Of a stretch of DNA of 64,000 nt, positions 17,797-27,628 are shown piece by piece. Origin of the DNA: Anaerococcus ihuae (GTDB taxonomy: Bacteria; Bacillota; Clostridia; Tissierellales; Peptoniphilaceae); assembly GCF_928368155.1 (NCBI RefSeq), contig NZ_CAKMRU010000001.1, positions 371,001 through 435,000 of the forward strand. Direction: 5' to 3'. Numbering within the stretch: position 1 is the first letter of the stretch; every line of letters starts with the position of its first letter. The notes under the pieces are model-generated. The model worked only from the letters and a program-made list of their open reading frames with translations. It was not told the origin of the DNA and did not search any database. A program made the position numbers and the translations under genes.

Positions 17797-18263
17797 AAAA
17801 AAGAGGATTCACTTTAATAGAATTACTTTGTGCCCTTGCAATTTCATCTCTTCTAGTTCTTTTGATAAACAATATAGTGAAGACAAATTTTCTAATAAGT
17901 AAAGAAACCTATAATGAAGAAATTGATTATAAAAATTCTACAAATTGTATTTTATATATAGAAAATGTAATCAGAAAGGCAGACGAAATCATAGATTATA
18001 AAAATGAAAATGATTTTAAAGTTTTGATAAAAGATGGGAAAAATAAATCTACTTATAGGTTTGAGCAAATAGGAAAGAATTTATACGTCTACATAAATAA
18101 TATAAATTCTATAAGTGAAAAAGAGACAAAAATCCCCATTGGATATTGCAAAAGTTCAAATATTTCTTATGATAAAGCTGAGGATTCATTTTATATAAAT
18201 GTAGATTTTTATGAAAACGAAGGAAATTCAAAATATAAAACCTATATTAGGAGGCTTGAATGA
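17793..18263 (+). CDS. Prepilin-type protein (GspJ/PilW-like)
   Basis: This 156-aa protein starts MKKRGFTLIELLCALAISSL, with cleavage after Gly5. The C-terminal domain resembles GspJ-like pseudopilins in size and beta content. It overlaps flanking genes by ATGA at both ends, so the minor pilins are made as one coupled set. Confidence 0.75.
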   Translation: MKKRGFTLIELLCALAISSLLVLLINNIVKTNFLISKETYNEEIDYKNSTNCILYIENVIRKADEIIDYKNENDFKVLIKDGKNKSTYRFEQIGKNLYVYINNINSISEKETKIPIGYCKSSNISYDKAEDSFYINVDFYENEGNSKYKTYIRRLE

Positions 18264-19162
18264 AAAAAAGAGGATTTTTATCGATTTATGTTTTAATAAT
18301 ACTAACTCTTTTGTCTATAAGCCTCTCTTTTATTTATGAACAAGGCAAAAATAATAATGATTTAAACAAAAACCTATATGATAGAAAAAAGGCCATTTAT
18401 TATTTAGAATCTGTTTATAATGTAGTTTTTAATGATGAGAACGGGTTAATTCAAAGATCTGAGGAAATAAACAAAATAGATGATGATTTAGCACATGATT
18501 ATTATTTTGATTTTTTTGAAAGGGAAGAATCTGTAAAAATTATAAAAATTGGTGATAATTCATTTTCTATGAATAAAATAAAAATAATAGGAGATTCAAA
18601 AGCTAAGCTTGATATCTCATTTGATTTAAAAGAAAGATATAATCTAAAAAATGAATCAAAAATAATTTTTAAAAATGATTTTGAAGATTTTTTTGAAAAT
18701 TTAAAATTTAAAGAAAAAAGATTAGAAGAATATAAAAATTTTGAAATAGATAAAGATTATGACAATATTTTTATAAAGACTTATGAAAATTTAATTATAA
18801 AAAAATCTGAAGACAAAAATTATTCTAATGATATTTCAAACAAAGAAAAGTCAAGCAATTTTTCAAAATATGAGGAAAATTTTTCAAATAAAACTAAGAC
18901 AGCAAGAAGAATTAGTGGTATAGTAGTAATTGGAAAAGATTTGATTTTAGAAAATGACTTGGTTTTGGATGGCCTACTTATTATAAGAGGTGACATTATT
19001 TCGAAAAATGATAGCAAGCTTACAATAAATGGGCAAATGATATCAAAAAATGATTATGATAAAAAAGTGAAATATTTTTACAAAAAAGAAAGGTCATTTG
19101 ATTATATTAATGATATAGAAAATCCAAAATATATTGAAATTAAATCGAAAAAAGTATTTTAA
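18260..19162 (+). CDS. PilX/GspK-like pilus protein with bactofilin-like C-terminus
   Basis: This 300-aa protein starts MKKRGFLSIYVLIILTLLSI. Gly5 and the hydrophobic helix fit a prepilin, but Tyr replaces the position-5 Glu, as in tip pilins of the PilX/GspK type. The middle is polar. Residues about 217-262 (VVIGKDLILENDLVLDGLL and following) form short hydrophobic repeats like the beta-solenoid of bactofilins. It is the last gene of the pilus cluster. Function at the pilus tip is an inference from order and missing Glu5. Confidence 0.6.
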   Translation: MKKRGFLSIYVLIILTLLSISLSFIYEQGKNNNDLNKNLYDRKKAIYYLESVYNVVFNDENGLIQRSEEINKIDDDLAHDYYFDFFEREESVKIIKIGDNSFSMNKIKIIGDSKAKLDISFDLKERYNLKNESKIIFKNDFEDFFENLKFKEKRLEEYKNFEIDKDYDNIFIKTYENLIIKKSEDKNYSNDISNKEKSSNFSKYEENFSNKTKTARRISGIVVIGKDLILENDLVLDGLLIIRGDIISKNDSKLTINGQMISKNDYDKKVKYFYKKERSFDYINDIENPKYIEIKSKKVF

Positions 19163-19173
19163 TGGAGGAATAA

Positions 19174-20361
19174 ATGAAAATATTAGTTATCAACTGTGGA
19201 TCTTCATCTTTAAAATATCAATTATTTGATATGGACAATGAAGAAGTTTTAGTAAAGGGTCTTGTAGAAAGAATAGGAATTGACGGATCAAGACTTAAAC
19301 AAGAAAAAGGCGACGACGAATATATAATTGAAGAGGATATGAAAGACCATACTGAAGCAGTTAAACATGTATTTGAAGCAATAACTGACAAAGAAAATGG
19401 AGTTATTTCAGATCTTTCAGAAATTGATGCAGTTGGCCACAGATTTGTTCACGGTGGAGAAAAAATAACAAAATCAGTTGTAATAGATGAAGAAGTTAAA
19501 AAAGCAGTTAAGGAATATTCAAAATTCGCACCATTACACAACCCAGCAAACATGATGGGACTTGAAGCTTGTGAAAAACTTCTACCAAATGTAAAAAACG
19601 TAGCAGTTTTCGATACAGCTTTCCATCAATCAATGCCAAAAGAAACTTTCCTTTATGGAATAGATTATAAATATTACGAAGAACAAGCTATAAGAAAATA
19701 TGGATTCCACGGAACAAGCCATGATTTCATTACACAAAAAACTGCAAAAGTTTTAGAAAAAGATCAAAATGAATTAAATATGATTTCATGCCATTTAGGA
19801 AATGGATCATCAATTTGTGCAATTAAAGAAGGAAAATCATTTGATACAACAATGGGACTTACACCACTTGAAGGACTTGTAATGGGAACAAGGAGTGGAG
19901 ACTTAGATCCAACAGTTGTTACATTCTTGATGAATGAATATGGTTACGATACAAAAAAAATGGACAATGTATTAAATAAAGAATCAGGAGTTTTTGGAGT
20001 TTCTGGAGTATCATCAGACTTTAGAGATCTTGAAAATGCTGCTAACGATGGAAATGAAAGAGCAGATATTGCTCTTAAAATGTTTGCAAATAGAGCCAAA
20101 AGATATATAGCAGGATACATGGCAGAAATCGGAAAAGCTGATGCAATTGTATTTACTGGTGGAATCGGAGAAAATTCTGCAACAATGAGAGCTGATATAA
20201 TGAAAGGCTTCGAGCAATTTGGAATTAAATTAGATCCTGAAAAAAATAATGTTCGTGGTGGTTGTCATTTGATTTCAACTGATGATTCAAAAGTAAAAGT
20301 TTTTGTAATTGCAACAAACGAAGAATTAATGATTGCAAGAGACACTAAAAAACTAGTATAG
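19174..20361 (+). CDS. ackA: Acetate kinase
   Basis: This 395-aa enzyme converts acetyl phosphate and ADP to acetate and ATP, the main energy-yielding step of acetogenic fermentation. Motifs are VINCGSSSLKYQ at the N-terminus, VAVFDTAFH near residue 145, YGFHGTSHD near 175, and the adenosine region FTGGIGENS near 325. Length is typical. It starts 11 nt after the pilus cluster behind ATGGAGGAA. No phosphotransacetylase is in the window. Confidence 0.97.
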   Translation: MKILVINCGSSSLKYQLFDMDNEEVLVKGLVERIGIDGSRLKQEKGDDEYIIEEDMKDHTEAVKHVFEAITDKENGVISDLSEIDAVGHRFVHGGEKITKSVVIDEEVKKAVKEYSKFAPLHNPANMMGLEACEKLLPNVKNVAVFDTAFHQSMPKETFLYGIDYKYYEEQAIRKYGFHGTSHDFITQKTAKVLEKDQNELNMISCHLGNGSSICAIKEGKSFDTTMGLTPLEGLVMGTRSGDLDPTVVTFLMNEYGYDTKKMDNVLNKESGVFGVSGVSSDFRDLENAANDGNERADIALKMFANRAKRYIAGYMAEIGKADAIVFTGGIGENSATMRADIMKGFEQFGIKLDPEKNNVRGGCHLISTDDSKVKVFVIATNEELMIARDTKKLV

Positions 20362-20362
20362 C

Positions 20363-20391
20363 TTGACAATTTTAACATTTACTTATATAAT
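20363..20391 (+). promoter_or_regulatory. Consensus promoter for rpmF
   Basis: TTGACA (20363-20368), 17-nt spacer and TATAAT (20386-20391) are a perfect vegetative promoter. It begins right after the ackA stop and 40 nt before the rpmF start. Confidence 0.9.
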
Positions 20392-20430
20392 GTTTAAGAT
20401 TGCTAAAACTCATAACTAGGAGGTGTTAGA

Positions 20431-20610
20431 ATGGCAGTACCTAAGAGAAGAACATCAAAAACAAGAAAAAATAAAAGAAGAGCTTCAGCTTACAGATTAA
20501 ATAAATCAAATTATGTAGAGTGTCCAAATTGTCATGAACCAATGTTACCACATAGAGTTTGTCCAAGCTGTGGTTATCATAAAGGCAAAGAAGTTCTTGA
20601 GTTAAATTAA
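20431..20610 (+). CDS. rpmF: 50S ribosomal protein L32
   Basis: This 59-aa protein starts [19 protein letters not shown] and carries a zinc ribbon formed by CPNC and CPSC, so it is the zinc-binding form of L32. It lies upstream of plsX, the conserved Firmicute order linking ribosome and lipid synthesis. A TAGGAGGTG ribosome site precedes it. Confidence 0.96.
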   Translation: MAVPKRRTSKTRKNKRRASAYRLNKSNYVECPNCHEPMLPHRVCPSCGYHKGKEVLELN

Positions 20611-20636
20611 GATAGTGGTAACACTATCTTTTTTTT
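20611..20636 (+). terminator. Hairpin terminator or attenuator between rpmF and plsX
   Basis: A 7-bp stem GATAGTG/CACTATC with a GTAA loop starts directly at the rpmF stop codon and is followed by eight T residues. It lies inside the rpmF-plsX interval of 49 nt with no separate promoter seen for plsX. It may act as partial termination that gives more L32 than PlsX. Confidence 0.75.
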
Positions 20637-20659
20637 AATATCCAAAATAAGGGGAAATT

Positions 20660-21634
20660 ATGAAGATAATAATAGATACTTATGGAGCAGATGATGGAAT
20701 AAAAGTCCCAATAGAAGGGACAATTGAAGCTTTAAAAGAAAAAGATTTTCTTCCAGTTTTTTCTGGAGATAAAGAAAAAATTGAAAAAATTATCGATGGA
20801 AGAATAAAATCTTACGAAATAATTGATGGCAAAGAAAAAATTGAAAATAATGAAGATCCAGTAAAGGCTATAAGAAGAAAAAAAGATTCAAGTCTAGTAA
20901 AAGCTTTTAATAAGCTTAATGAAGATGGCTATGATGGTTTAGTTTCATCAGGATCTACAGGGGCAATTCTTGCAAGTGGACTTTTTATTTCTGGAAGAAT
21001 TAAAGGAATAAAGAGAGCATGTATTGCAACAAGCCTTCCAACATATGAAAATCAAACTTTATTATTAGATACAGGCGCAAACATGGATTGTAAGGCAGAA
21101 TTTTTAAAAGAGTTTGCAATTATGGGAAGTGTCTTTGCAAAAAATGTACTTCATATAGAAAATCCTACAGTTTCACTTTTAAATGTTGGAACTGAAGAGC
21201 ACAAGGGAAATAAATTAGCAAAAGAAACTTACCAACTATTAAAAGAATCTTCAATAAATTTTGTGGGAAATATTGAAGCTAGAGATTTATTTACTGGAAA
21301 AACTAATATAATAATAGCAGATGGCTTTGATGGAAATATTGCTATAAAAACTGCAGAAGGTGTAATTAGTCTTTTTAGTAAGGAAATTAAAGATTCCATA
21401 TACAAATCTTTTTCCACAAAAATAGGTGGAGCTTTATTAAAAAAATCTTTGAAAAATAATCTATCAAAATATAATTCAGATACAATTGGCGGAGCACCAC
21501 TTTTGGGAGTAAATCAATATGTATATAAGGCACATGGAAATTCAAACTCCAAGGCCTTTAGCTCAGCAATTTTAGGCTTAATAGATTATATAAATACAAA
21601 TACAATAGAAAAAATAAAAGGAGAATTAGAATGA
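20660..21634 (+). CDS. plsX: Phosphate acyltransferase PlsX
   Basis: This 324-aa enzyme makes acyl phosphate from acyl-ACP for phospholipid synthesis. Family motifs include the SSGSTGAILASGLF segment at about residues 96-109, LLDTGANMDCKAE near 136, and the IADGFDGNIAIKTAEG segment near 219. It overlaps the ACP gene by ATGA, matching enzyme to its carrier substrate. Confidence 0.95.
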   Translation: MKIIIDTYGADDGIKVPIEGTIEALKEKDFLPVFSGDKEKIEKIIDGRIKSYEIIDGKEKIENNEDPVKAIRRKKDSSLVKAFNKLNEDGYDGLVSSGSTGAILASGLFISGRIKGIKRACIATSLPTYENQTLLLDTGANMDCKAEFLKEFAIMGSVFAKNVLHIENPTVSLLNVGTEEHKGNKLAKETYQLLKESSINFVGNIEARDLFTGKTNIIIADGFDGNIAIKTAEGVISLFSKEIKDSIYKSFSTKIGGALLKKSLKNNLSKYNSDTIGGAPLLGVNQYVYKAHGNSNSKAFSSAILGLIDYINTNTIEKIKGELE

Positions 21635-21855
21635 TTAGAGATGAGTTAATTGAATTAGTAAAAGAAAATTTAGATATCAATGTTGATGAGATTGATTTTG
21701 AAAAAGAAATTTCAGAATATGATATAGATTCAATAGATATGCTTGATTTTATTATGGCAATTGAAGACAAATATGATATTGAATTTTCTGATGATGAATT
21801 AGATGAAATTGAAAAATTTTCTGATGTTGTATCTTTAATAGAAAGCAAAAACTAA
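21631..21855 (+). CDS. acpP: Acyl carrier protein
   Basis: This 74-aa acidic helical protein carries the phosphopantetheine site DSID with Ser34. DSID rather than the common DSLD is seen. Length and charge fit AcpP. It overlaps plsX by 4 nt and ends one base before rnc starts, the usual plsX-acp-rnc order. Confidence 0.93.
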   Translation: MIRDELIELVKENLDINVDEIDFEKEISEYDIDSIDMLDFIMAIEDKYDIEFSDDELDEIEKFSDVVSLIESKN

Positions 21856-22571
21856 TGAATTTATCTAAAGAAAGATTAGAAGAAATTCAAAAATTAGAAG
21901 AAAGTATTGGCTACAGTTTTAAAAATAAAAACTTATTAGATGTAGCCCTTACTCATTCTTCTTATATAAATGAAAGCAAGGACAAAAAAAGAACATCAAA
22001 CGAAAGATTGGAATTTTTGGGAGATAGTATTTTAGATTTAGTAGTTAGCGAAGAGCTTTATAAAAATCATAAAACTTATCCAGAAGGAAAACTTACAAAA
22101 ATAAGATCAAGAATAGTTTGTACTTCATCATTTTCAAAGGCTAGCGAAAAATTTAATCTATCATCATATTTATTATTTGGAAAAGGTGAGATTAGCCATA
22201 ATGGAAGAGAGAAAAAATCTGTAAAAGCTGATACTTTTGAAGCTTTTTGTGCAGCAATTTATCTTGATGCAGGTTATGATTTTCTAAAAGATTTTTTGAT
22301 GAAAAATTATTACGAAACTGTAAAAAATCTTCTTGAAAATGACCTACTTTTTATTGATTATAAGACAAAATTACAAGAATATTTTAATAAAACAAATAGA
22401 ACAATATTAAAATATAAACTTTTAAAAGAAGAAGGTCCAGAGCATAATAAAACATTTTATATGGAAGTTTTTGCCAAAAATAAAAAACTAAGCACAGGCA
22501 AAGGAAAAAATAAAAAAGATGCGGAACAAATGGCAGCAAAAATTGCCTATAAGAAGTTAACAAATGAGTAA
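21855..22571 (+). CDS. rnc: Ribonuclease III
   Basis: This 238-aa double-strand RNA endonuclease has the signature ERLEFLGDSILDLVVSEELY at about residues 46-65, a second catalytic region KADTFEAFCAAIYLDAG, and a C-terminal dsRNA-binding domain (about 160-236). It processes rRNA and structured mRNAs. It overlaps the radical SAM gene by 8 nt. Confidence 0.95.
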   Translation: MNLSKERLEEIQKLEESIGYSFKNKNLLDVALTHSSYINESKDKKRTSNERLEFLGDSILDLVVSEELYKNHKTYPEGKLTKIRSRIVCTSSFSKASEKFNLSSYLLFGKGEISHNGREKKSVKADTFEAFCAAIYLDAGYDFLKDFLMKNYYETVKNLLENDLLFIDYKTKLQEYFNKTNRTILKYKLLKEEGPEHNKTFYMEVFAKNKKLSTGKGKNKKDAEQMAAKIAYKKLTNE

Positions 22572-23640
22572 AAAAGAATATATAATACCTATCTTTATAC
22601 CGTTTTTAGGTTGTCCTCATGATTGTGCTTTTTGCAACCAAGTGAAGATTACAAACTATAAAGATACTATTAATAAAGAAAATACAATAAAACAAATTAA
22701 TCAATACTTGTCTTATTTTCCAAAAAATGGTAATCCTAAAGAAATCGCGTTTTTTGGTGGATCATTTACAGGTCTTGATACAAAAGTAATGATTTCTTAT
22801 CTTGAAATAGCTTTGTCCTATAAAAAGAAGGGAATTATTGATAGAATCAGATTATCTACAAGACCTGATTATATAAATAATTCTATTCTTGATAAATTAA
22901 AAGAATATGAGGTTGATGTAATTGAGCTTGGTATCCAATCTTTAGATGATAAAGTTCTAGAGGCTAATGAAAGAGGGCATAGCAAAAAAGATTCGCTTAT
23001 TGCTAGTAAATTAATTAAAGACTATGGTTTTAAATTAGGTCATCAAATTATGCCTGGTCTCTACAAAGATTCTTTCGAAAAATCAATCCAAACAGGGCTT
23101 GAGTCAATAAAAATGAAACCTGACATGGTAAGAATTTACCCAACTTTGGTGATAAAAGATACAAAGCTTGAGAAATTATATAAAAATAATTTATATAAGC
23201 CGCTTACATTGGATGAGGCAATAGATTTATCTTCTAAGCTTTATATGACTTATACCTACAAAAATATTCCAGTAATTAGGATTGGACTACAACCAACTGA
23301 AAATATTAACGATAAAGAAGATGTTGTTGCAGGTCCTTTTCATCCTTCAATTAGGCAATTAGTAGAATCAAATATTCACAAAACTTATATAGAAGATTTG
23401 ATAAAAAAACATGATTTAAAAGAAAAGATAAAAATTCATGTTCCAAATAGGCTTATTTCAATAATTTCTGGAAACAAAAAGGCAAACAAAAAATATTTTT
23501 ATGAAAATTATGGACTTATTATAAATTTTCAAAGTGATGAAGAAAAATTTATAGAATATGATAATAAAAAAATATCTTACGATATTTATGAATTTATCAA
23601 AAATTTTGTAGAAAAAACATACGGTGGTGATTTATATTAG
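22564..23640 (+). CDS. Radical SAM protein (Elp3-like core without acetyltransferase)
   Basis: This 358-aa protein carries the 4Fe-4S cluster motif CPHDCAFCNQ near the N-terminus, a GGSFTGL segment, and LSTRPDYIN and ELGIQSLDD segments as in Elp3-like and HemN-like radical SAM enzymes. It lacks the GNAT domain of Elp3. Clostridial genomes often carry this gene between rnc and smc. Substrate is unknown, with RNA modification a reasonable guess. It overlaps the smc start by 17 nt. Confidence 0.8.
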   Translation: MSKKEYIIPIFIPFLGCPHDCAFCNQVKITNYKDTINKENTIKQINQYLSYFPKNGNPKEIAFFGGSFTGLDTKVMISYLEIALSYKKKGIIDRIRLSTRPDYINNSILDKLKEYEVDVIELGIQSLDDKVLEANERGHSKKDSLIASKLIKDYGFKLGHQIMPGLYKDSFEKSIQTGLESIKMKPDMVRIYPTLVIKDTKLEKLYKNNLYKPLTLDEAIDLSSKLYMTYTYKNIPVIRIGLQPTENINDKEDVVAGPFHPSIRQLVESNIHKTYIEDLIKKHDLKEKIKIHVPNRLISIISGNKKANKKYFYENYGLIINFQSDEEKFIEYDNKKISYDIYEFIKNFVEKTYGGDLY

Positions 23641-26600
23641 GTTAGAAAGTGTTGAACTCAAAGGATTTAAGTCCTTTGCAAATAAAACAAAAATAAAATT
23701 TGATAATCAAATAACTGCTGTAGTTGGTCCGAATGGGTCTGGTAAGTCAAATATTGCTGATGCTATAAAGTGGGTTTTGGGAGAGCAATCTGTAAAATCT
23801 TTGAGAGGTAAAAAGATGGATGACGTTATCTTTCAAGGCGCCGACGATAAAAAACCTATGAATATGGCAGAGGTAAATCTTTCATTTGACAATAAGGATA
23901 GGTCCTTATCTAGTGATTATGACCTTGTAAAAATTTCTAGAAGAATTTTTAGAAACGGTGACAACGAATATAGGTTAAATGGAAAAAGAGTAAGACTAAA
24001 AGATATAAAAGAATTATTTTTGGATACAGGTATTGGTAAAGAAGGATATTCAGTAATAGGCCAAGGAAGAATTGATGAAATTTTAAATTCTTCAAACCAA
24101 GAGCGTAGAAATATTTTTGAAGAAGCAAGTGGAATTGCAACTCATAAATATAGAAGAGAAGAATCTCAGAAAAAATTAAATAAAGTTGATGAAGATTTAG
24201 AAATAATTCAAAGAGAGTGGGAATATAAGAATAAAGATAAAAATAGGCTGGAAATTGAAGCGAAAAATTTTGATAAGTATCAGCAAATTGAAAATTCATT
24301 AGATGAAAAAGCCTATTTATATTATTTTAATAAATCAAAATCCTTAAATGAAAAAAATAAGGATTTATTAGAAAAAATTAAAGTTTTAAAATCAAGTCAA
24401 GAAGAGAAAACAAGAGAATTTGACAAGGTTAATGAATCTTTGCTCCTATAGCTGAAAATATAAGAGAACTTGAAAAAGAATATGATAATCTTGGCGAAAA
24501 TATAATAAAAAATGAAAAAAATATTGATAAAAATATTAATAAAATTAATTTAGACAAACAAAAGCTCCTTTACAACCAAAAGGATTTAGAAAGAAACGAG
24601 AAAGATTTTAAAACTTATGATGAAAAGATAAAAACCTATGAACTTTCTCTAAAAGATCAAAAAATAGGCTTGATCAAACAAAAAAGATAATTAAAAATTT
24701 AGAAGAAAAAAATATAGAGCTTGAAAATAATAAAGAAGATAAAAATAATTTATTAAAAGATATAGAAAAAGAAATTGAAAATCTTCAAAATGAAGATAAG
24801 AAATTAAATAAGATTATCTATGATTATGATATTGACCAAAAAACAAGAATGGTTCTTGAAAAACATAGGTCTGAAAATAACAGGATAATAAATGAAAAAA
24901 TTTTAAGTTTAAAAGATGAACTTTCAAACTTAAATGAAGATTTATCAAAAATTCAAGATGAAAAAAATAAATTAAAAACAATTATTGATGAAAAAAACCA
25001 AACCTTATCTGAAACAAAAAATGAAATTGATAATTTGATAAGTCAAAAAGAAAAATTGGAAAAATCTATTAGTCAAAACAATATTTCATGCAAGGAAGAA
25101 ATTTCAAACTATAAAATCCAAAAATCATTAATGGAAAGAAATGATGGATATTTTTATTCTGTTTCTGATTTTTTGAAAAAAACAAAAAATACTGAAATTG
25201 AAAATTTATATATAGACACCCTTGCAAATCTTATTACTGTAAAATCAGGATATGAAGAAATAATAGAAAATCTTATTGGTCAAGGACTCCAAAATATTGT
25301 AACTTGGTCAAAAAAAGATACCAGGGAAATTATTAATTTTGTAAATAAAAACAAACTTGGAAGAATAACTTTTCTTCCTTTGGATTCAATAAGGCAAAAT
25401 AAAAAGCCAGTAGTTAATGAAAAAGAAGTTATAGCTATGGCTTATGATTTGGTAAGTTTTGATCCAAAACTTGAAAATATAATAAATCACTTTCTTTCTA
25501 ACACAATTGTTGTAAAAAACATTGATGATGCAGTTTCTTTGTCTAATAAAATTAGAGGATATAGGATTATTTCTTTAAATCTTGATTTAATAAATACTTG
25601 GGGCTCAATGGTCGCAGGAGTTAATAAATCAAGAAAATCAAATATTAATATATTAAATAGAAATAAAAAAGTAAATGAAATAAAAATAAGAATCAATAAG
25701 CTTAGAAATGAAAGAAATGACTTATTAGATTCTTATAATAATTTAAATGAAAGCTTAAAAGATAAAAAGATACAAAAAGAAAGTGAAGAAGATACTTTAA
25801 ATAAAACAAAAGAAAAATTATTGGATTCAAGTAAGGTTTATGATAGGAAAAATTACCAAAAACAAAGTCTTATTCAAAGAATTGATGAATTAAATCAATC
25901 ATTAAAAGAATCCAAAGAAGAAGAAAGTTTTAATGATATAGAAAAGATAAAGATAAAATTTTCAAATGTTAGAAATGAGAAAAATATTCTAACTAATAAG
26001 GCTGATGAAAATAAGAATTTAGTAAATGAAATTTCAAATGAAATATTTAAAAATAAAAACAATATTGAAATAAATAGAAGAGATTTAAATATTTTGGAAA
26101 ATAGAATCGGTGAAGATAAAAACAGCCTTTTAAATTTAAAGGAAAATATTAAATTTAACCAAAAGATGAAAAAATCTCTTGATAATAGTATAGAGAATTT
26201 AGGAAAAGAGATAAGTCTTTGTGAAAAAAATCTAGAAGATTTAAAAAATCAATTTAAAATTGATGAAGACAAAAAAATAGAAATTTCACAATTAATTGAG
26301 GAAAAGAAGAAATCTAACCATGAACTTTTGTCAAAATCCAAAAACATTGAAAATGACCTAAATGAATATTCTATGAAAATAGTTAAGTTTAATTATAAGC
26401 TTGAAGCTATGAGTAAGGATTTGAAAAATTTGGAAGATGAAATAAGACCCTTTATTTCAAAACCTTTAGATAAACTTAAAGAAAATAACTATGAAGATTT
26501 AGACCAAAATATTAAAAAAGAAGACTTATTTTCTTTGCAAAAAAAATTAAGTCAGGTAGGATTTTTTGATGAAAATTCCAAAGAAAATTTTGAAAAAGTT

Positions 26601-27155
26601 TTTAAAGAATTTGAATTTTTAGATAAGCAAAAAATTGACCTTGAAGAGGCAAAAAAAGATATTGAAAAAATGATAAAAAAACTTGAAGATGAAATGAAAG
26701 ATGAATTTATCAAAAATTTCAATATAATTGATAGTAAATTCCAAAGAATATTCAAGGAATTATTTATGGGAGGAAAAGCAAAGTTAAGTTTAGATTCTAA
26801 TGATTTATTAGATGCCGGAATAGAAATTTCAGCTTGCCCTCCTGGAAAAAGCACAAAAAATTTAAGCCTACTTTCTGGTGGAGAAAAATCATTAACAGCG
26901 GTGGCTTTGCTCTTTGCAATATTTGAAACAAATCCTGCTCCATTTTCATTATTGGATGAAATTGATGCAGCCATGGATGAATCAAACATAAAAAGGTATA
27001 TAGATTATTTAAAATCTTTGTCGGATAAAACTCAATTTATAATGATAACTCACAGGCAAACAACCATGCAATTGGCTGAAAAAATTCATGGTGTTACTAT
27101 TGGAGATGGTGGAATATCAAAAATCTATTCGATAGATTTTGAAGAAAATAATTAG
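23624..27155 (+). pseudogene. smc: Chromosome partition protein SMC, broken by two frameshifts
   Basis: The gene reads in three pieces. 23624-24451 has Walker A GPNGSGKSN and the N-terminal head. 24442-24690 is coiled coil in the next frame. 24663-27155 holds coiled coil, hinge (about GYEEIIENLIGQGLQ), signature LSGGEKSLTAVAL and Walker B LLDEIDAAMDE. The first shift is near 24438-24442 in CTTTG, and reading APIAENIREL follows if one base is added. The second is at 24660-24666, where six A should be seven. Both are single-base losses in homopolymers 220 nt apart, so error is likely, since smc is usually important. The start is GTG with no clear ribosome site. Confidence 0.85.
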
Positions 27156-27166
27156 AAGGAGAAATA

Positions 27167-27628
27167 ATGGCAATTAGAAATATAAGACAAGTTGGAGATC
27201 CAATTTTAAGAAAAACTTCAAAAGAAGTAAAAGAAGTAAATGATAGAATCAAAATTTTATTAGATGATATGGCAGAGACTATGTATAAGGCTGATGGAGT
27301 TGGCCTTGCAGCACCACAAGTGGGACTTTTAAAAAGAGTTATAGTTGTAGATATTAGAGACGAAGATGGTCTAATAAAACTTGTAAATCCTGAAATTATT
27401 GAAAAAGATGGAGAACAAATTGGAGTTGAGGGGTGCCTTTCAGTTCCAAATTTTAATGCAAATGTTAAAAGACCAGCTCATGTTGTTGTAAAATATTTGG
27501 ATGAAAATGGAGATGAAAAAGAAATTGAGGCAGAAGGTTTAAAGGCTGTTGCTCTTTGTCATGAAATTGATCATCTAAATGGAGTATTGTTTATAGATAA
27601 TTACGAAGAGGAAGTTAAATTTGACTAA
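27167..27628 (+). CDS. def: Peptide deformylase
   Basis: This 153-aa metalloenzyme removes the N-formyl group from new proteins. All three motifs are present: GVGLAAPQVG at about residues 45-54, EGCLSVP with the Cys ligand at about 89-95, and HEIDHLNG at about 133-140. It lies just before fmt, which it opposes biochemically, and overlaps it by 8 nt. Confidence 0.96.
   Translation: MAIRNIRQVGDPILRKTSKEVKEVNDRIKILLDDMAETMYKADGVGLAAPQVGLLKRVIVVDIRDEDGLIKLVNPEIIEKDGEQIGVEGCLSVPNFNANVKRPAHVVVKYLDENGDEKEIEAEGLKAVALCHEIDHLNGVLFIDNYEEEVKFD

Noticed and set aside
24849..27155. A separate SMC-like protein starting at 24849
   Set aside because: The reading continues upstream in the same frame to 24663 without a start, and it joins the other smc parts after two single-base corrections.
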